Below are positions 33,464 to 43,862 of a stretch of DNA of 64,000 bases, in pieces; the stretch's first letter is position 1; every line of letters begins with the position of its first letter. Under the pieces are notes generated by a model. The model was not told the origin of the DNA, made no database searches, and worked only from the letters and a program-made list of their open reading frames with translations. The position numbers were made by a program, and so were the translations under genes. The stretch spans positions 124,001-188,000 of the forward strand of contig JAJVDF010000775.1 in NCBI GenBank assembly GCA_022410635.1. The letters are read 5' to 3'. The DNA is from Tretioscincus oriximinensis (lineage: Eukaryota > Chordata > Lepidosauria > Squamata > Gymnophthalmidae).

Positions 33464-33771
33464 GGCATGGATAGCTCAGTTGCTAAGGAATCCGTCTCTC
33501 AGCTGGGAGATGGGGTTTCAANGCCCTGTGTCAGACGTGGGGAGGGTTGAGCACCTTCCACTAGCCTGTAGTTCTAGCGAACCCAGCTATTCGAAAACAT
33601 GAATTGCAAGAAATTGCAACTGACTGCAAGTAGATACATGGGAACCACCACAGCCTGGTGGGGAAGATAGAATGGAAGCCATCAGGCAAAAACACCCTTG
33701 TAAGCCGCTTTGAGTCCCTTTGAAAGGTGAGAAAAGCGGGATATAAGAACCCAGTTCTTCTTCTTCTTCTT
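33464..33771 (+). mobile_element. tRNA-derived SINE, full-length type
   Basis: The head 'ggcatggatagctcagttgc' has a Pol III box A (33472-33482) and a box B-like 'ggtttcaangcc' (33514-33525). The body includes 'gcaagaaattgcaactgact' and the 3' part 'gtaagccgctttgagtccct'. It ends 'gaacccagttcttcttcttc' with a short (TTC)n tail. Related copies sit at 32.3, 47.0, 55.8, 56.1 and 58.3 kb. The SINE would need a LINE partner for reverse transcription; its 3' end does not look like the L2 tail. Confidence 0.85.
33472..33525 (+). promoter_or_regulatory. RNA polymerase III internal promoter (A and B boxes) of SINE
   Basis: Box A 'tagctcagttg' and box B-like 'ggtttcaangcc' lie 31 bases apart, a spacing found in tRNA genes. 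One base of box B is N. The head resembles a tRNA but lacks a clear complete cloverleaf, so I call it a SINE promoter and not a tRNA gene. Confidence 0.65.
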
Positions 33772-35728
33772 ATAAATGGAAGTTAGGTTATTGTTTAGGG
33801 AATAAGAAGTGTTCTCTCCACACACACATACCTTCACCAGTGAAATTTCTAATTTACTTACATTTGGAAGAGTGCACATGACAATCAATAGATACAGATA
33901 AAATATCAAAGTNTGGTAATGCTGAGGCTATGGCACCAGATATGATAGCTTACAGGTTCAAAGTCTCTGTCCAATGAACAAGTCTGGGAAGAATGTTTTG
34001 TTGTGAAAGAGAAAAATCCATAAATGATACATTGAGCTCAAATAATCTATATGCTTCCTAGCGTGTTTAGACTTTCATTCAGCATAAGTATGAGTCACCA
34101 CGAGTCAAGCCAAATAATTTCTAGTGAATAATTTATATGGTGAACTGTGGTCTTTTTTTAGTTTGTAAGTTGTGTCAAAAAGAGGAGAGAGTGAGTAAAA
34201 GAAAGGATAGAAATATTTCTCATTTTATTGCAATGTAGTGAATCTGCCAGATGCTGCTACTCTTATGATTCAAAATTCTTCTACCAATATCTGTGAATTA
34301 GTATTTTATCTCAAATATTTTACATTTGTCAGGTGACAGAAATTCATTGTCCATCTTGTTTAATCTATAAATTGGCACNCAAAGTGGCCCAAAGCAATTC
34401 TGTAAAATCTGTTCTAATTTATTGTTCTCTATTATAAATCATATGTGTAACCTTATCAGTTATTAGTCTAAAGATTTATTAAGCAACGTAATACTAAAAT
34501 GATTTAACTTTGGCATATTTAGGTTATCTTCTCACCTACATAATAAACAGTACAGTCCTGAGTGAAATTGAGCTTTGGAAAAATAACTAAATAGACAAAA
34601 CACTTTTTANTGAGTCTTATGGCTAAGCAAAAAAATAATCTCAGATAAGACAGGCATGTAGATTCACTCAAAAACCAGTGGCATAATGGACAGGAAATGG
34701 GGCTATAAAATCTACTGCATAAAAAGGAAAGAAGAAGAGGAGGAAAAGGAGGACATGAAAAGTTAACATAAATAAATGTCTATGAAAAGTTTTCATAAAC
34801 ATCTATATGAACATATGAAAAGATTAAAAAATGGCAGAAAATAATGCTTAGATATCATCACATTTTTCATGTCACAGAGATTAAGGCTGTGATAAGAAAG
34901 TTTGTAAAACTCAAGGTTTTCTATATATCCATGGCAATTCCAAACTAGCCAAAATATAGGGATTAAATCCTGGTATAATATTAAACCAGGAGAAATAGCT
35001 CCCAATTCTGGTTTATCTCATACAGAGGAACAGAGACAGCTCAGCAGGAGATCTTTAAGAAAGTGACACTATTTTCTTAAGTCCTTCTAACCCTCTGTTG
35101 TTTGTAAGAAAAGGTTTCAAATGCAGATACACAAGAAGTACTTTCCCCATGTTGTTACCGAATCAAACTGTGTTAGGCTTTCCTGTAGCTTTTCTTCTCT
35201 CAGAGTTGTGAGGGACAAGAGATAAGCAAAGGACCATTTCTGTGATGATCTCCAGATTCTGGAATAACCTCCTAATGGAAACCTGCCAGTCATCTAAATG
35301 ATATGGCTTTTGATGTCCGGTCAAAACTTACAGTTCACACAGGCTTTGGATGTGTAGCTTCCTCTGACTGTTATTTAGCCAGGGTGCATGGGAATGTGAA
35401 ATATATTTTAAATATCTTACACTAATTTGCATATAATACTATATGACCCATCCTGAGACCTGTGGGTGGAATGTAAGATATTACAGTAATTCTTAAATAT
35501 TAAAAGTAGATAAACATTTTTCTTCTCTTAAGGGACGAAGAGAAGAATGGTATATTGGCAATGCAGATTTCAGGGTAACTATAAGTTGTGGTTTTTATGA
35601 CTGACTTGATAGACACTTTTTATTAGAAAAGAAATCTCTGTGGAAGGGCTAGTGATGTGAAAATCTGGAGAATCAATATTATGTTTTTAAACAAAATGCC
35701 ACAACTTTGGTAGTTTCCAAAATTGTAT
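33772..35728. other. no gene recognised
   Basis: AT-rich DNA with isolated Ns (33913, 34379, 34610). No domain or element was recognised. Confidence 0.45.
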
Positions 35729-35795
35729 TTATTTATTTATTTATTTACATTTTTATACCACTCTGCACCCAAAGGTCTCAGGGCAGTTAATAATT
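35729..35795 (-). mobile_element. L2-type 3' tail fragment
   Basis: 'tatttatttatttatttaca', 'tttttataccactctgcacc' and 'aaaggtctcagggcagttaa' mirror the L2 3' end on the minus strand, as at 45470-45510. Only the tail is recognisable. Confidence 0.65.
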
Positions 35796-36559
35796 ATATA
35801 GTAGGAAAGTGATATCTGGAAGCAGCCTAAATTAATAAAGTAGCTTTTTATTTTTCTTTCCTCTCCACCTCTTGATACTTTGAATTGTATTTTGAAAATA
35901 AATGAATAATTAACTAATAAAATAACTAATTTTAAAAACAGTAAAATTAAACTTGCGTGTGATCTTTGGCTGAATAGATGAGTTCCAGCTACTGATGAAA
36001 NAGCTTGTATATTATAAGCAAGAAACACACTCCATAGATCAAAGAATACATTTCATTTCATTTACTTTGATATGCTCTGGGATCTAAAATCTTTATTCTT
36101 TGAACCCACAAAATTCTCTCTTATATGCTGTTAAAGGCAGAGTCAGCCTTATTAAAATGTATGGCTTTTTAAGTTTGTGTATTAATCCTCGAGTTATTCC
36201 ATAGCAACAAGAAGTTAAAAACTGGGGAACTTTTCAGGTTACATTTTGATGAAAAATACAATAGTAATTTTCAGAATCTGTAAAAAAAAAGGAGTGCGAT
36301 ATAAAAAGATTCACTAAATGCTTCTATTTGCCAAATAGTGAGCAGATTTACAATGCACTCTAAACTATTGAGGCTCACATAGATTAAATGAGTGGATGTC
36401 TTCCTCCAATGAATGCCAATACCCAATAAATAGATGAACAAATTATGGTTGAATCCACAGGTTCAGCCAAAGGAACGTGCAGACCCGTGTTAAAGGGAGG
36501 GCAACAGGGACAGCTGCTTACAGCAGCAGAACTGAGATGAGGGCAGCACCCTTTCCCCA
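35796..36559. other. no gene recognised
   Basis: AT-rich DNA with an N at 36001. The sequence just before the microsatellite (36470-36555) is richer in G and C, of unknown origin. Confidence 0.4.
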
Positions 36560-36710
36560 GTAGTAGTAGTAGTAGTAGTAGTAGTAATAGTAATACTAGT
36601 AATAATAGAAGCAGTAGCAATAGTAACTACAAACAACAACAACAGTAATGATAATAATAATAATAATAATAATAATAATATAAAAGTAAAAGTAAAACAT
36701 ATAAACATGT
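36560..36710 (+). repeat. compound AGT/AAC/TAA microsatellite
   Basis: AGT repeats (36560-36605), AAC repeats near 36630 and TAA repeats (36648-36680) follow one another. The sequence after the TAA run, 'taaaagtaaaagtaaaacat' and 'ataaacatgt', is the same as after the TAA run at 26620-26652. Confidence 0.85.
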
Positions 36711-37725
36711 AAAGAATTCGCAGCCATGCAGAAAAGTCTCAAATGCCCAAGATTTTCATGCTCCCACTGCAAGATTTCCTACTGGAAAAATCCGTGGGGG
36801 TGGAGGGGTGAGTAATTTTTGTTTACTGCCCAGGGACATCATACACCAAAAATATAGCCCTGGGAACATGCTCTGAGATGGAAGATACAGGGCGATGGGG
36901 AAATGGATACCATGCAGGTTAATATCATTCACTTCTCTATATGAATCTAGTTCACTTCAGTCTCTTATTTTCTAGCAAGGGGCCTTGCTAGTGCTTTGGA
37001 GGTGAACAAGAAAAAAAAGTTAGTAGTGTAAATTCTTATAGATTAAGGCTGCCCCCCCAATACATTTTTGGGAACCTTAATGGCTGAAATNAATTGGCAG
37101 TGGTTAGGGCAATGGTTGAAACACCATCAGCGGCTTTCTCCATCCACAGCCTATGTTTTCAGTGCCATTATGGGTACAAGGGGTATATTCAGGAGATGTT
37201 ACTTCTTCTACCCATTAGCTGTGCAACTNTCACATTGAAGTCTACGTCAAGGTNGAAGGTAGTACTGACAAACAGAACAAAATATCTAGCAAACTTCTCA
37301 AGTGTCTTTCATTTTTTGAAAGCCACTTGGGCACTTTTGCTCTAACTTAATAGAGGGATCCATTGGTCTCTTTGACTTAAGCAACTGGTGTGCTGTTGAT
37401 ATATTATATTAAAGCAGCACAATAGAAGAGGAAAACGATAATATANCCACACAGACAGTGATTGGTGGAGAGAGAAATATTCTTATATGAATACTGACAT
37501 TACTGACAAATTGTTCTTAGTCTGGTGTTTTTCTGGACCAGGAATTTATGCAAAAATCATATTTAGTCCAGAAATAAAGTGGAAGGGGAAATTCTGATGT
37601 GAGCGCTCAATTTTCAAATTGGTTGAAGAAGATTTCAAAGTTTTCTAAGAGTAGATATGAGACCACAGCCTTTATTGGTTTATTGTTGTTGTTGCTTCTA
37701 CTGGACAATTAACTAGATTAGTAAG
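36711..37725. other. no gene recognised
   Basis: AT-rich, several Ns (37091, 37229, 37253, 37446). Nothing supported. Confidence 0.45.
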
Positions 37726-38612
37726 AACATCAGAAGAGCCATACTGGATCAGGCCAGAGCCCATCTAGACCAGCATTCTGTGTCACACAGAGGCCCACCA
37801 GATGCACCTGGGCAATCCGAACAGAGGAAAGCAAAATATGCTCCTGTTCATGACTCCCTGCAAATGGCATTTCAGGAGTACTGCCTGCTGACCCATCCAG
37901 ACATCCATCCTAGTACCCATTTATACCTTTGGTGTCCACAAACATGTCTAGTCCTNTCTTGAAACTATCCAAGCTGTTAGCTANCACCACCTCTTCAGAA
38001 AATAAATTCCACAGGCCGATGACCCTCTGTGTGAAAAAATACTTTCCTTTGTCTGTTTTCACTTTTCTGCCCATCAGTTTCAAAGAGTACCCTCTGGTCC
38101 TAGTGTTGTGTGATGGAGAAAACATTTTTCTCTATTCACCCTATCCATCCCATGTATGATTTTGTACACTTCAATCAGGTCACCTCTCAAACNTCGCCTT
38201 TCNAGGAACAGACGTTGCAGCCTGACTTCATAAGGGAAGTGCTCCAGGCNCTTGATCATTCTTGTTGTCCTTTTCTGCACCTTCTCTAGTTCCACAATAT
38301 CCCACTTTAGATGTGGTGACCAGAACTGAACACAGTATTCCAAATGTGGCCTCACCACAGATTTATAAANAGGCAAAAGAACATTTGCTGTCTTGTTTTC
38401 GATTCCTTTCCTAATTATCCCCAACATGGAATTTGTCTTTTTGGCTGCTGCACACTGGGTTGACATTTTCATCGAATTGTGCAGCAACACCCCAAGATCA
38501 TTTCCTTGCTCGGTCACAGAAAGCTTGGTTCTCATCAGGTGGTAGGAGTAATTGGGGTTCTTTGCCCCAATGTGCATGACTTTGCACTTGCTTAAATTGA
38601 AGTGCACTGGAA
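37726..38612 (-). mobile_element. CR1 LINE, 5'-truncated copy (RT C-terminus to 3' end)
   Basis: On the minus strand, ORF2 reads 'FNLSKCKVMHIGAKNPNYSY' just after the RT palm, then 'TEQGNDLGVLLHNSMKMSTQ', 'YKSVVRPHLEYCVQFWSP', 'ELEKVQKRTTRMIK' and 'LRGDLIEVYKIIHGMD', all in the canonical CR1 order. It continues in a second frame with 'GKYFFTQRVIGLWNLFSEEV' and ends in a 3' UTR that finishes near 'agaacatcagaagagccata' (plus strand 37733-37752). The N-terminal endonuclease and RT catalytic residues are absent. Few inactivating lesions are visible in the coding part apart from one frame change and several Ns, so this copy looks younger than those at 9.5 kb and 61.3 kb. Confidence 0.9.
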
Positions 38613-38661
38613 ATGGAAAAGTAGCTTTTGTAGTTTTAAGGTTTAATGGGCTGGATTGCAT
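38080..38661 (-). pseudogene. CR1 ORF2 C-terminal coding remnant
   Basis: About 190 codons are open on the minus strand. The CR1-like part is the last 170 residues; the first 20 or so before 'FNLSKC' do not look like CR1 and belong to flanking DNA. The region corresponds to the RT thumb and C-terminal domain, which helps bind template RNA in CR1 proteins. The polymerase active site lies upstream and is missing. Five codons contain N. No endogenous function is expected. Confidence 0.85.
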
Positions 38662-38955
38662 TGATTTCTTTAATTTTCTTTCTCTCTTTCCTTCCTTCCT
38701 TTTTTCATCATTTTAACAGAGGTTAGCATGTTTTCTGCTTATGGAATCAGTACTTTTTCTATTTTGTTTTGTTTGTGACTGTTTTTAAATGACCCTTTAT
38801 TCATTTTGGTTCTTTATAAAACGCACACACATACACACATATGGAAACTTTATTTCTGTCTTGTTGATTTCTGTGTTATTGTAGTACAAGTCTATGACTC
38901 TCTTAACAGGGTTTTTTGTNTTTTACCAACTACCAAGAGACTCTAAAATATGCTT

Positions 38956-39464
38956 AGCAAAGGAGCTAGCAGCACTTTGAGACTAACTTGAGAAAAGTGG
39001 GTGGCATAAGCTTTCGTAGACACGTCTACTTCTTCAGATGCTGAGGGACTAATGTCAGGGTCAGGTATTTATAGGAAATTGTGTATGGGAGAAGACAAAG
39101 CATATGCAACTGTAAGAAGATGTTGAATTGCAGGTTAGAAAAACAGGTGAATAGCAGAAACTAATCCTCTCATGTGAAAAAGTCCCTGGGGCAACAAGAG
39201 GTAATGTCTGTTAGAGATTCAATTAAATACATAACAGGTTTCATAAAAATTATAGTTGGCCAGGAAACCATTATCTCTGTTAAGTCATTTCTTGATGGCC
39301 TGGAACTTATGAATGTATTCAAGTTCTGCTGCTTCTCTTTCAAATCTTCCTTTGTAGTTTCTTTGTTCAAGGACTGCAGTCCTGAGGTCTGAGATAGAAT
39401 GTCCTGAAAGGTTGAAATGTTCAGCTGGACTTTCTACTGGACTAACATGGCTATTTCTCTGAAA
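38956..39464 (-). mobile_element. Penelope-like element, 5'-truncated, with 12-bp target duplication
   Basis: On the minus strand the copy encodes the C-terminal end of the PLE protein after the GIY-YIG core ('AEHFNLSGHSIS', 'RTAVLEQRNYKGRFEREAAE', 'LEYIHKFQAIKK'), then a 3' UTR ending 'tgctagctcctttgct'. Its 5' end starts with 'tttcagagaaatagccatgt', the inverse of a PLE 3' terminus, fused directly to coding sequence. The flanks carry the perfect duplication 'taaaatatgctt' at 38944-38955 and 39465-39476. The insertion is thus resolved to the base. It cannot move by itself. Confidence 0.9.
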
Positions 39465-39476
39465 TAAAATATGCTT

Positions 39477-40299
39477 GTAGCTGGGAGGAGTTATATTCCC
39501 CTCCAACATTTGTGTCCCCAACATAGCTACTAATAAACTCGAATGAAGAAAGGAGTTATTTTGTATTTTTGGAACTGTTTTCACCTGCTGTATATGNTTA
39601 AAATTAATAAAGTTTGCTGCTTCTTTTTTTTAAGTAGTTTGTATTGTTTTGTTTTTTCTTTTTCCTCTCCTGTCAACAAATTCTTTATTTTTCTGTCTCA
39701 TTTGGTTCTGTTTTTAAGAAAATGAAGCTTTTCCCTCTCTTTTTTTGTTATTATGCGTATGTTGACTCAAAGGCATTACTCCATAATTTGTACTTTTCTG
39801 AATAATGTTTTATTCATTTCTATTATTTTTTTCTTTTACTTTCAGTGAATAAATCAAATTGATAGAAAGATCCACAATTTGCAAAGTATCACGTGCGATA
39901 TAATGTGAGGAAGATTTTGGACTACTAAACTAAAATCATTCTCAAAATCTCAGGTAAAAACTGTACTTCAATAGTAATCATTCTTTAAGTTGACAAATGT
40001 GAACTATGGTGTTCTTTTGTGCCACCATTTTGTGTACATAAACAATGGGGTTGGAATGCAGTATCTCTAAAGACTCGTGTGCCTATCACAATGTATATTA
40101 TTATATGCTTCAAAGGAAGCCTGCATCTTTCAAGTACTGGATTTAATGTATTACAATAAGAACAGCTTATCTTGATCCTTTATGCATGCTGAACTAAAGA
40201 AATGGAGAGTCCCTTTCTTTCCAATTACAGGTGGAGACAGGTTGACAACAGATGGGCATGGGAGGTGCTAAAGAACGGCATCAACCTTGCTTCTCTTTT
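39477..40299. other. no gene recognised
   Basis: T-rich DNA between two PLE copies with a stretch of poly-T-type low complexity near 39625-39665. Nothing else supported. Confidence 0.45.
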
Positions 40300-40869
40300 A
40301 CAGGGAGGAGATGACATTTTCATCTACCTTCTTTTCTCTAAGGTAACACCATCTTAGCTACTATGGATGTGGAATCCCTAGAAAGCAACATCCCCAGAAG
40401 GATGGTATACAAGCTATCAAGAACACAATCCCAGACGGCATTTCTGCAGACCTAGTCACCAAGATCTGCCACTTTGTTCTCACCCATAACTTTCACTTTG
40501 GACAATAATATATCTTCAAACTAATGGTACGCCATGGCACACGTATGGCATCACAATACACCAACATTTTAATGGCTGACCTAGAACAGTGTTTTCTCAA
40601 CTCCTGCACCCAGAAACCTCTACTCTANTTAAGATTAATTGATGACATCTTTATAATCTGGACTCATAGGGGGGTAGGGGACAGGGGGACGACACTCACT
40701 AAAAACATTCCACCAAAGTTTCAATAGCTTCCACCCGATCTCAGCTTGGAACTATCCAAGGAGGAAGTTCACTTTCTGGACACCACCATAAAAGTNTGCA
40801 ATGGACACCTAAGTACGACTATATCACAAACTTACTTACCATCCTGAATACACTACCCAATCCATTGTT

Positions 40870-41014
40870 GTCAATTTCAGAGGAATAGCCGTGTTAGTCT
40901 AGCAGAAAGTCCAGCAAAGGAGCTAGCATCTGAAGAAGTAGACCTGTCTATGAAAGCTTATGCCAACCACTTTTCTCAAGTTAGTCTCAAAGTGCTGCTA
41001 GCTCCTTTGCTGGA
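40870..41014 (+). mobile_element. nested 145-bp Penelope-like insertion with 12-bp target duplication
   Basis: This insertion splits the plus-strand PLE. It begins 'gtcaatttcagaggaatagc' and ends 'gctagctcctttgctgga'. The 19-base arms at 40910-40928 and 40996-41014 are perfect inverted repeats. The 12-base duplication 'caatccattgtt' occurs immediately before (40858-40869) and after (41015-41026). The right-hand two thirds match the 3' end of the minus-strand PLE at 38956-39050. The left third is an inverted piece of the same terminus. Confidence 0.92.
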
Positions 41015-41165
41015 CAATCCATTGTTTACAGCCAAGCTCTTAGATATAATCACATCTGATCAGATCCAGTGGACAAAGTTACCAAACATCTGGAACTACA
41101 GCAAGCATTCCTCAGGTTACAGTGCCTACCACACGAAGTAAAAAAAGCAAATCAACAGAGCCAGA

Positions 41166-41603
41166 ATGATACTCAGAACCAACCTATTACAGGACAGATT
41201 GAGAATAGAAAATAACAGAACCCCATTAGTGGTCACATATAGTTATCAATTGAGACCACTCAAATATATCATCAGTGAACTACAACCTACTGTAGAAAAT
41301 AATACTGTGCTTTCAAGAGCACTTGGTGGCAGACCTTTGTTTGCCTACAGACAACCACCTAACTTCAAGCAGCTACTTACACACAAGAGGATACACAGCA
41401 GAGATGAAAAATTGGGAACAAGGTCCTGCCACAAACCCAGATCCCAACTCTGCTCACACATTCACACCACCCACAATATTAGAGACATTTTCACTTACTT
41501 GTCTTCTAATGTGGTGTATTACATCCTCTGCCAACAATGTCCTTCAGCACTCTACATTTGGCAAACAGGGCAGTCCCTACACCAGAGAATAAATGGACAC
41601 TGA
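41166..41603 (+). pseudogene. PLE RT thumb / GIY-YIG endonuclease remnant
   Basis: An uninterrupted frame of 145 codons. The first 100 residues ('LQDRLRIENNRTPLVVTYS' and 'RALGGRPLFAYRQPPN') match the PLE linker between RT and nuclease. The last 40 contain a CxxC pair ('CQQCP') followed by the GIY-YIG signature with Y-I-L and Y-I-W and the conserved arginine of 'LHQRINGH'. The continuing part of the domain ('RNGNPQKPVAEHFNLPGHS') lies in another frame after 41593. One changed catalytic-motif glycine and the frame shift make it a pseudogene. Confidence 0.88.
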
Positions 41604-41930
41604 TATTCGAAATGGCAACCCACAGAAACCTGTTGCAGAACACTTCAACCTTCCAGGACATTCTATCGCAGACCGCCGAACTGCAGTCCTTGAACAAAGA
41701 AACTACATCTCCCGTACAAAATTTCCTATAAAGTCTGTACCTGACATTGGTCCCTTAGCATCTGAAGAAGTAGATGGGCCTATGAAAGTTCATGCCACCT
41801 ACCTTTTTCTTGTTAGTTTCCAAGTGATACAAACCTCCTTGCTACCTTTCCCTTGTTAGTCTCTAGTTCTACAAACCCTCTGACTTTCTGAACTAAGACT
41901 AACATNGCAATTTCTCTGAAAACAATAAAA

Positions 41931-42664
41931 GATGATAATAATGATCAAAGACCTCAATAAATAAACAACATCAAGTCCAAAGGTCTGCACATTGTGAGAA
42001 TTACTATCAAATATCATAACGTTAAACAGAATAAATATATGAATCAATATATAAGCACAGCTGAAGAGGAGATCAGGAACAACACTTAAGAGATAAAAAC
42101 ATGTATATGGTTTTTGGCACTAGTTTAAACCATCTGCTCCTGTGCCATAAGTTGTCATGTATGAACAAATGCATCCAATAACATTTGTTCATTATTGTTT
42201 CTTAGAGTGTACTGATGTAATTTTTCACTTTACGTGCCTTATCCTCCTTCTTTTCAAGAGCAGTTAAATACAGACAAAAGGTTAATAGGCATTTTAAAAA
42301 TCTATCAGCTAGTTTAGTGTTTTCAACCTTTATAGGACTTTTAAAAATCATTAATATTTCTCATATAATTTGAAGAGTAGGAGGAAAATGAGAAAAGTAA
42401 TAATGATCCTTCTTTCCAATCTAATTTTAAACATAAATATTAATTAAATAATTTTTAGAAAGGTGATTAGAAAAAGACTTGTTTCACTATACAGTCTATT
42501 CAAGCTCAGCTTTTGTTCACTTTCCTGTGATAGAAAATAATGTTTTGCTGCCTACATATAGTATATTTAGGCTGGAGTGTGAAAGTGAGAGGAGAGAGAA
42601 GTAGAACAAACAGTACTGAAACCAATGAACAATGGTCTTTCTCATAGTAATGCAAAGTTGTGGA
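41931..42664. other. no gene recognised
   Basis: AT-rich DNA between PLE pieces; nothing supported. Confidence 0.45.
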
Positions 42665-42775
42665 AGCTGGGATAGGCTTGCCTATGAAAGGTCATGCTGT
42701 TTACCCTTTTCTGCTGTGAGACTCCCTTGCTAGCTATTTTATATCAGATCATTACTAAGAGATCTGGATTAGTCA
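42665..42775 (+). mobile_element. Penelope-like 3' tail fragment
   Basis: 'ggcttgcctatgaaaggtca' and 'gagactcccttgctagctat' follow the order of the PLE 3' end at 41775-41850 and 40947-41014 in diverged form. Only this tail is recognisable. Confidence 0.55.
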
Positions 42776-43792
42776 TATGCCATATTAATCAATAATACAT
42801 CCATACCATGCTATCTGTTTATTATTTGAACAGTGTTGCATTTGTTTGTAGAACAGATCTGAGTGAGCGTAAGCATGCCCATAAAGGGCACGCATAGAAT
42901 CTGCATTGTAGCATGGGTTGTCTCAGTCCTAATGCTGCCCAATCTACTGTGCTTCTGTATCTAACACAGATAAGTAAAATATGGATGTAAGGGCCCACAT
43001 CTTGACCTTTTCTCAAATCAGAAACCATATTGAAGTTGGCCTATTAGTGTCATTTTTCTATTGTCCATTTTCCGTGTTACGTTTATTTTTTTTCTATGAC
43101 TATTTGCATTGCCACTAGCATTTGTTTGTATGATCTTACATTCCAATGAAATTTGATTTCTTAAATCCAGCATGATACAGTTTTCTGTATTTCAGACATA
43201 GCTTTATCCCAGTATTTGGATGTGCTTCCATATTTCCAGCTACGATTGTTGGACTGTATTCATATTCCACAGTGTCCCTGGCGTCGTGAAATATAATTAT
43301 GTTTGTTTTTTATGACAGTTGATCAGGAATTTCATATCAGCCGTGCATTGTTTTTATTCTTAATGAGCTTGTCCTATAAAACAAATATGTATATAAAAAG
43401 TAGATATTTGCTCCGATAACACATGGAAACAACACTCAAAGATTTTTGTCACCTGTGCTCCATTATGAAGTCACAGATTTAATGGGAGAGAAAGTAAAAG
43501 AGAAAGCAATGTTCTAGTATTTCATCAGTGTCTCCTGCAGACTTTGCTGGACCAGACATCATTAGGACATCTTTTTCCTATTGGCCCCTGTCAGGAACTC
43601 AACCCCCCTACCTGGTATTGGGTTGAGGCCATGCCTAACACCATCAGCCTCATGCAACCCCACCAGCTAATCGCCCTCCAACTGTGATACGCACTCTGAA
43701 TTGGGATTGTACGCAAAATGATGTCATAAGGTTGCAGCTCAGATTGCATTTTATAGTATAGGATATATACAGGAAATTCTTTTGTAGTTGTG
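42776..43792. other. no gene recognised
   Basis: AT-rich DNA. The 43570-43740 section is more GC-rich ('caacccccctacctggtatt') and may be an unidentified repeat, but nothing else in the window matches it. Confidence 0.4.
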
Positions 43793-43862
43793 AAGGAGGA
43801 AGAGTAGTTGGTTTTTATACCCCACTGTTTGCAACCCTAAGGAACTCAAAGTGACTTAACCT
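43793..43862 (-). mobile_element. SINE 3' end fragment
   Basis: 'gaggaagagtagttggtttt', 'tataccccactgtttgcaac' and 'ggaactcaaagtgacttaac' mirror the 3' end of the tRNA-headed SINE family on the minus strand ('gaactgggttcttatacccc' in better copies). Confidence 0.6.

Larger units (their letters stand above)
40300..41930 (+). mobile_element. Penelope-like element, decayed RT and GIY-YIG endonuclease
   Basis: The RT is seen as 'LATMDVES' (motif A, about 40350-40380), 'HGTRMASQYTNILMADLEQ' (about 40534-40590) and 'LRLIDDIFIIWTH' (catalytic DD box, about 40630-40670), followed by 'KEEVHFLDTTIK' (about 40760). After a nested 145-bp insertion the thumb resumes near 41035. The C-terminal endonuclease is at 41480-41610: 'VVYYILCQQCPSALYIWQTG' then 'QSLHQRINGH'. 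PLEs combine RT with a GIY-YIG nuclease and are sisters of telomerase. Here the YIG glycine is W and several stops break the frame, so it is inactive. The 3' end has 'agcatctgaagaagtagatg' and finishes 'caatttctctgaaaac' near 41925. Confidence 0.9.

Noticed and set aside
33464..33540. tRNA gene
   Set aside because: Boxes A and B are present but a full cloverleaf is not, and the sequence continues into a repeated SINE body with copies elsewhere in the window.
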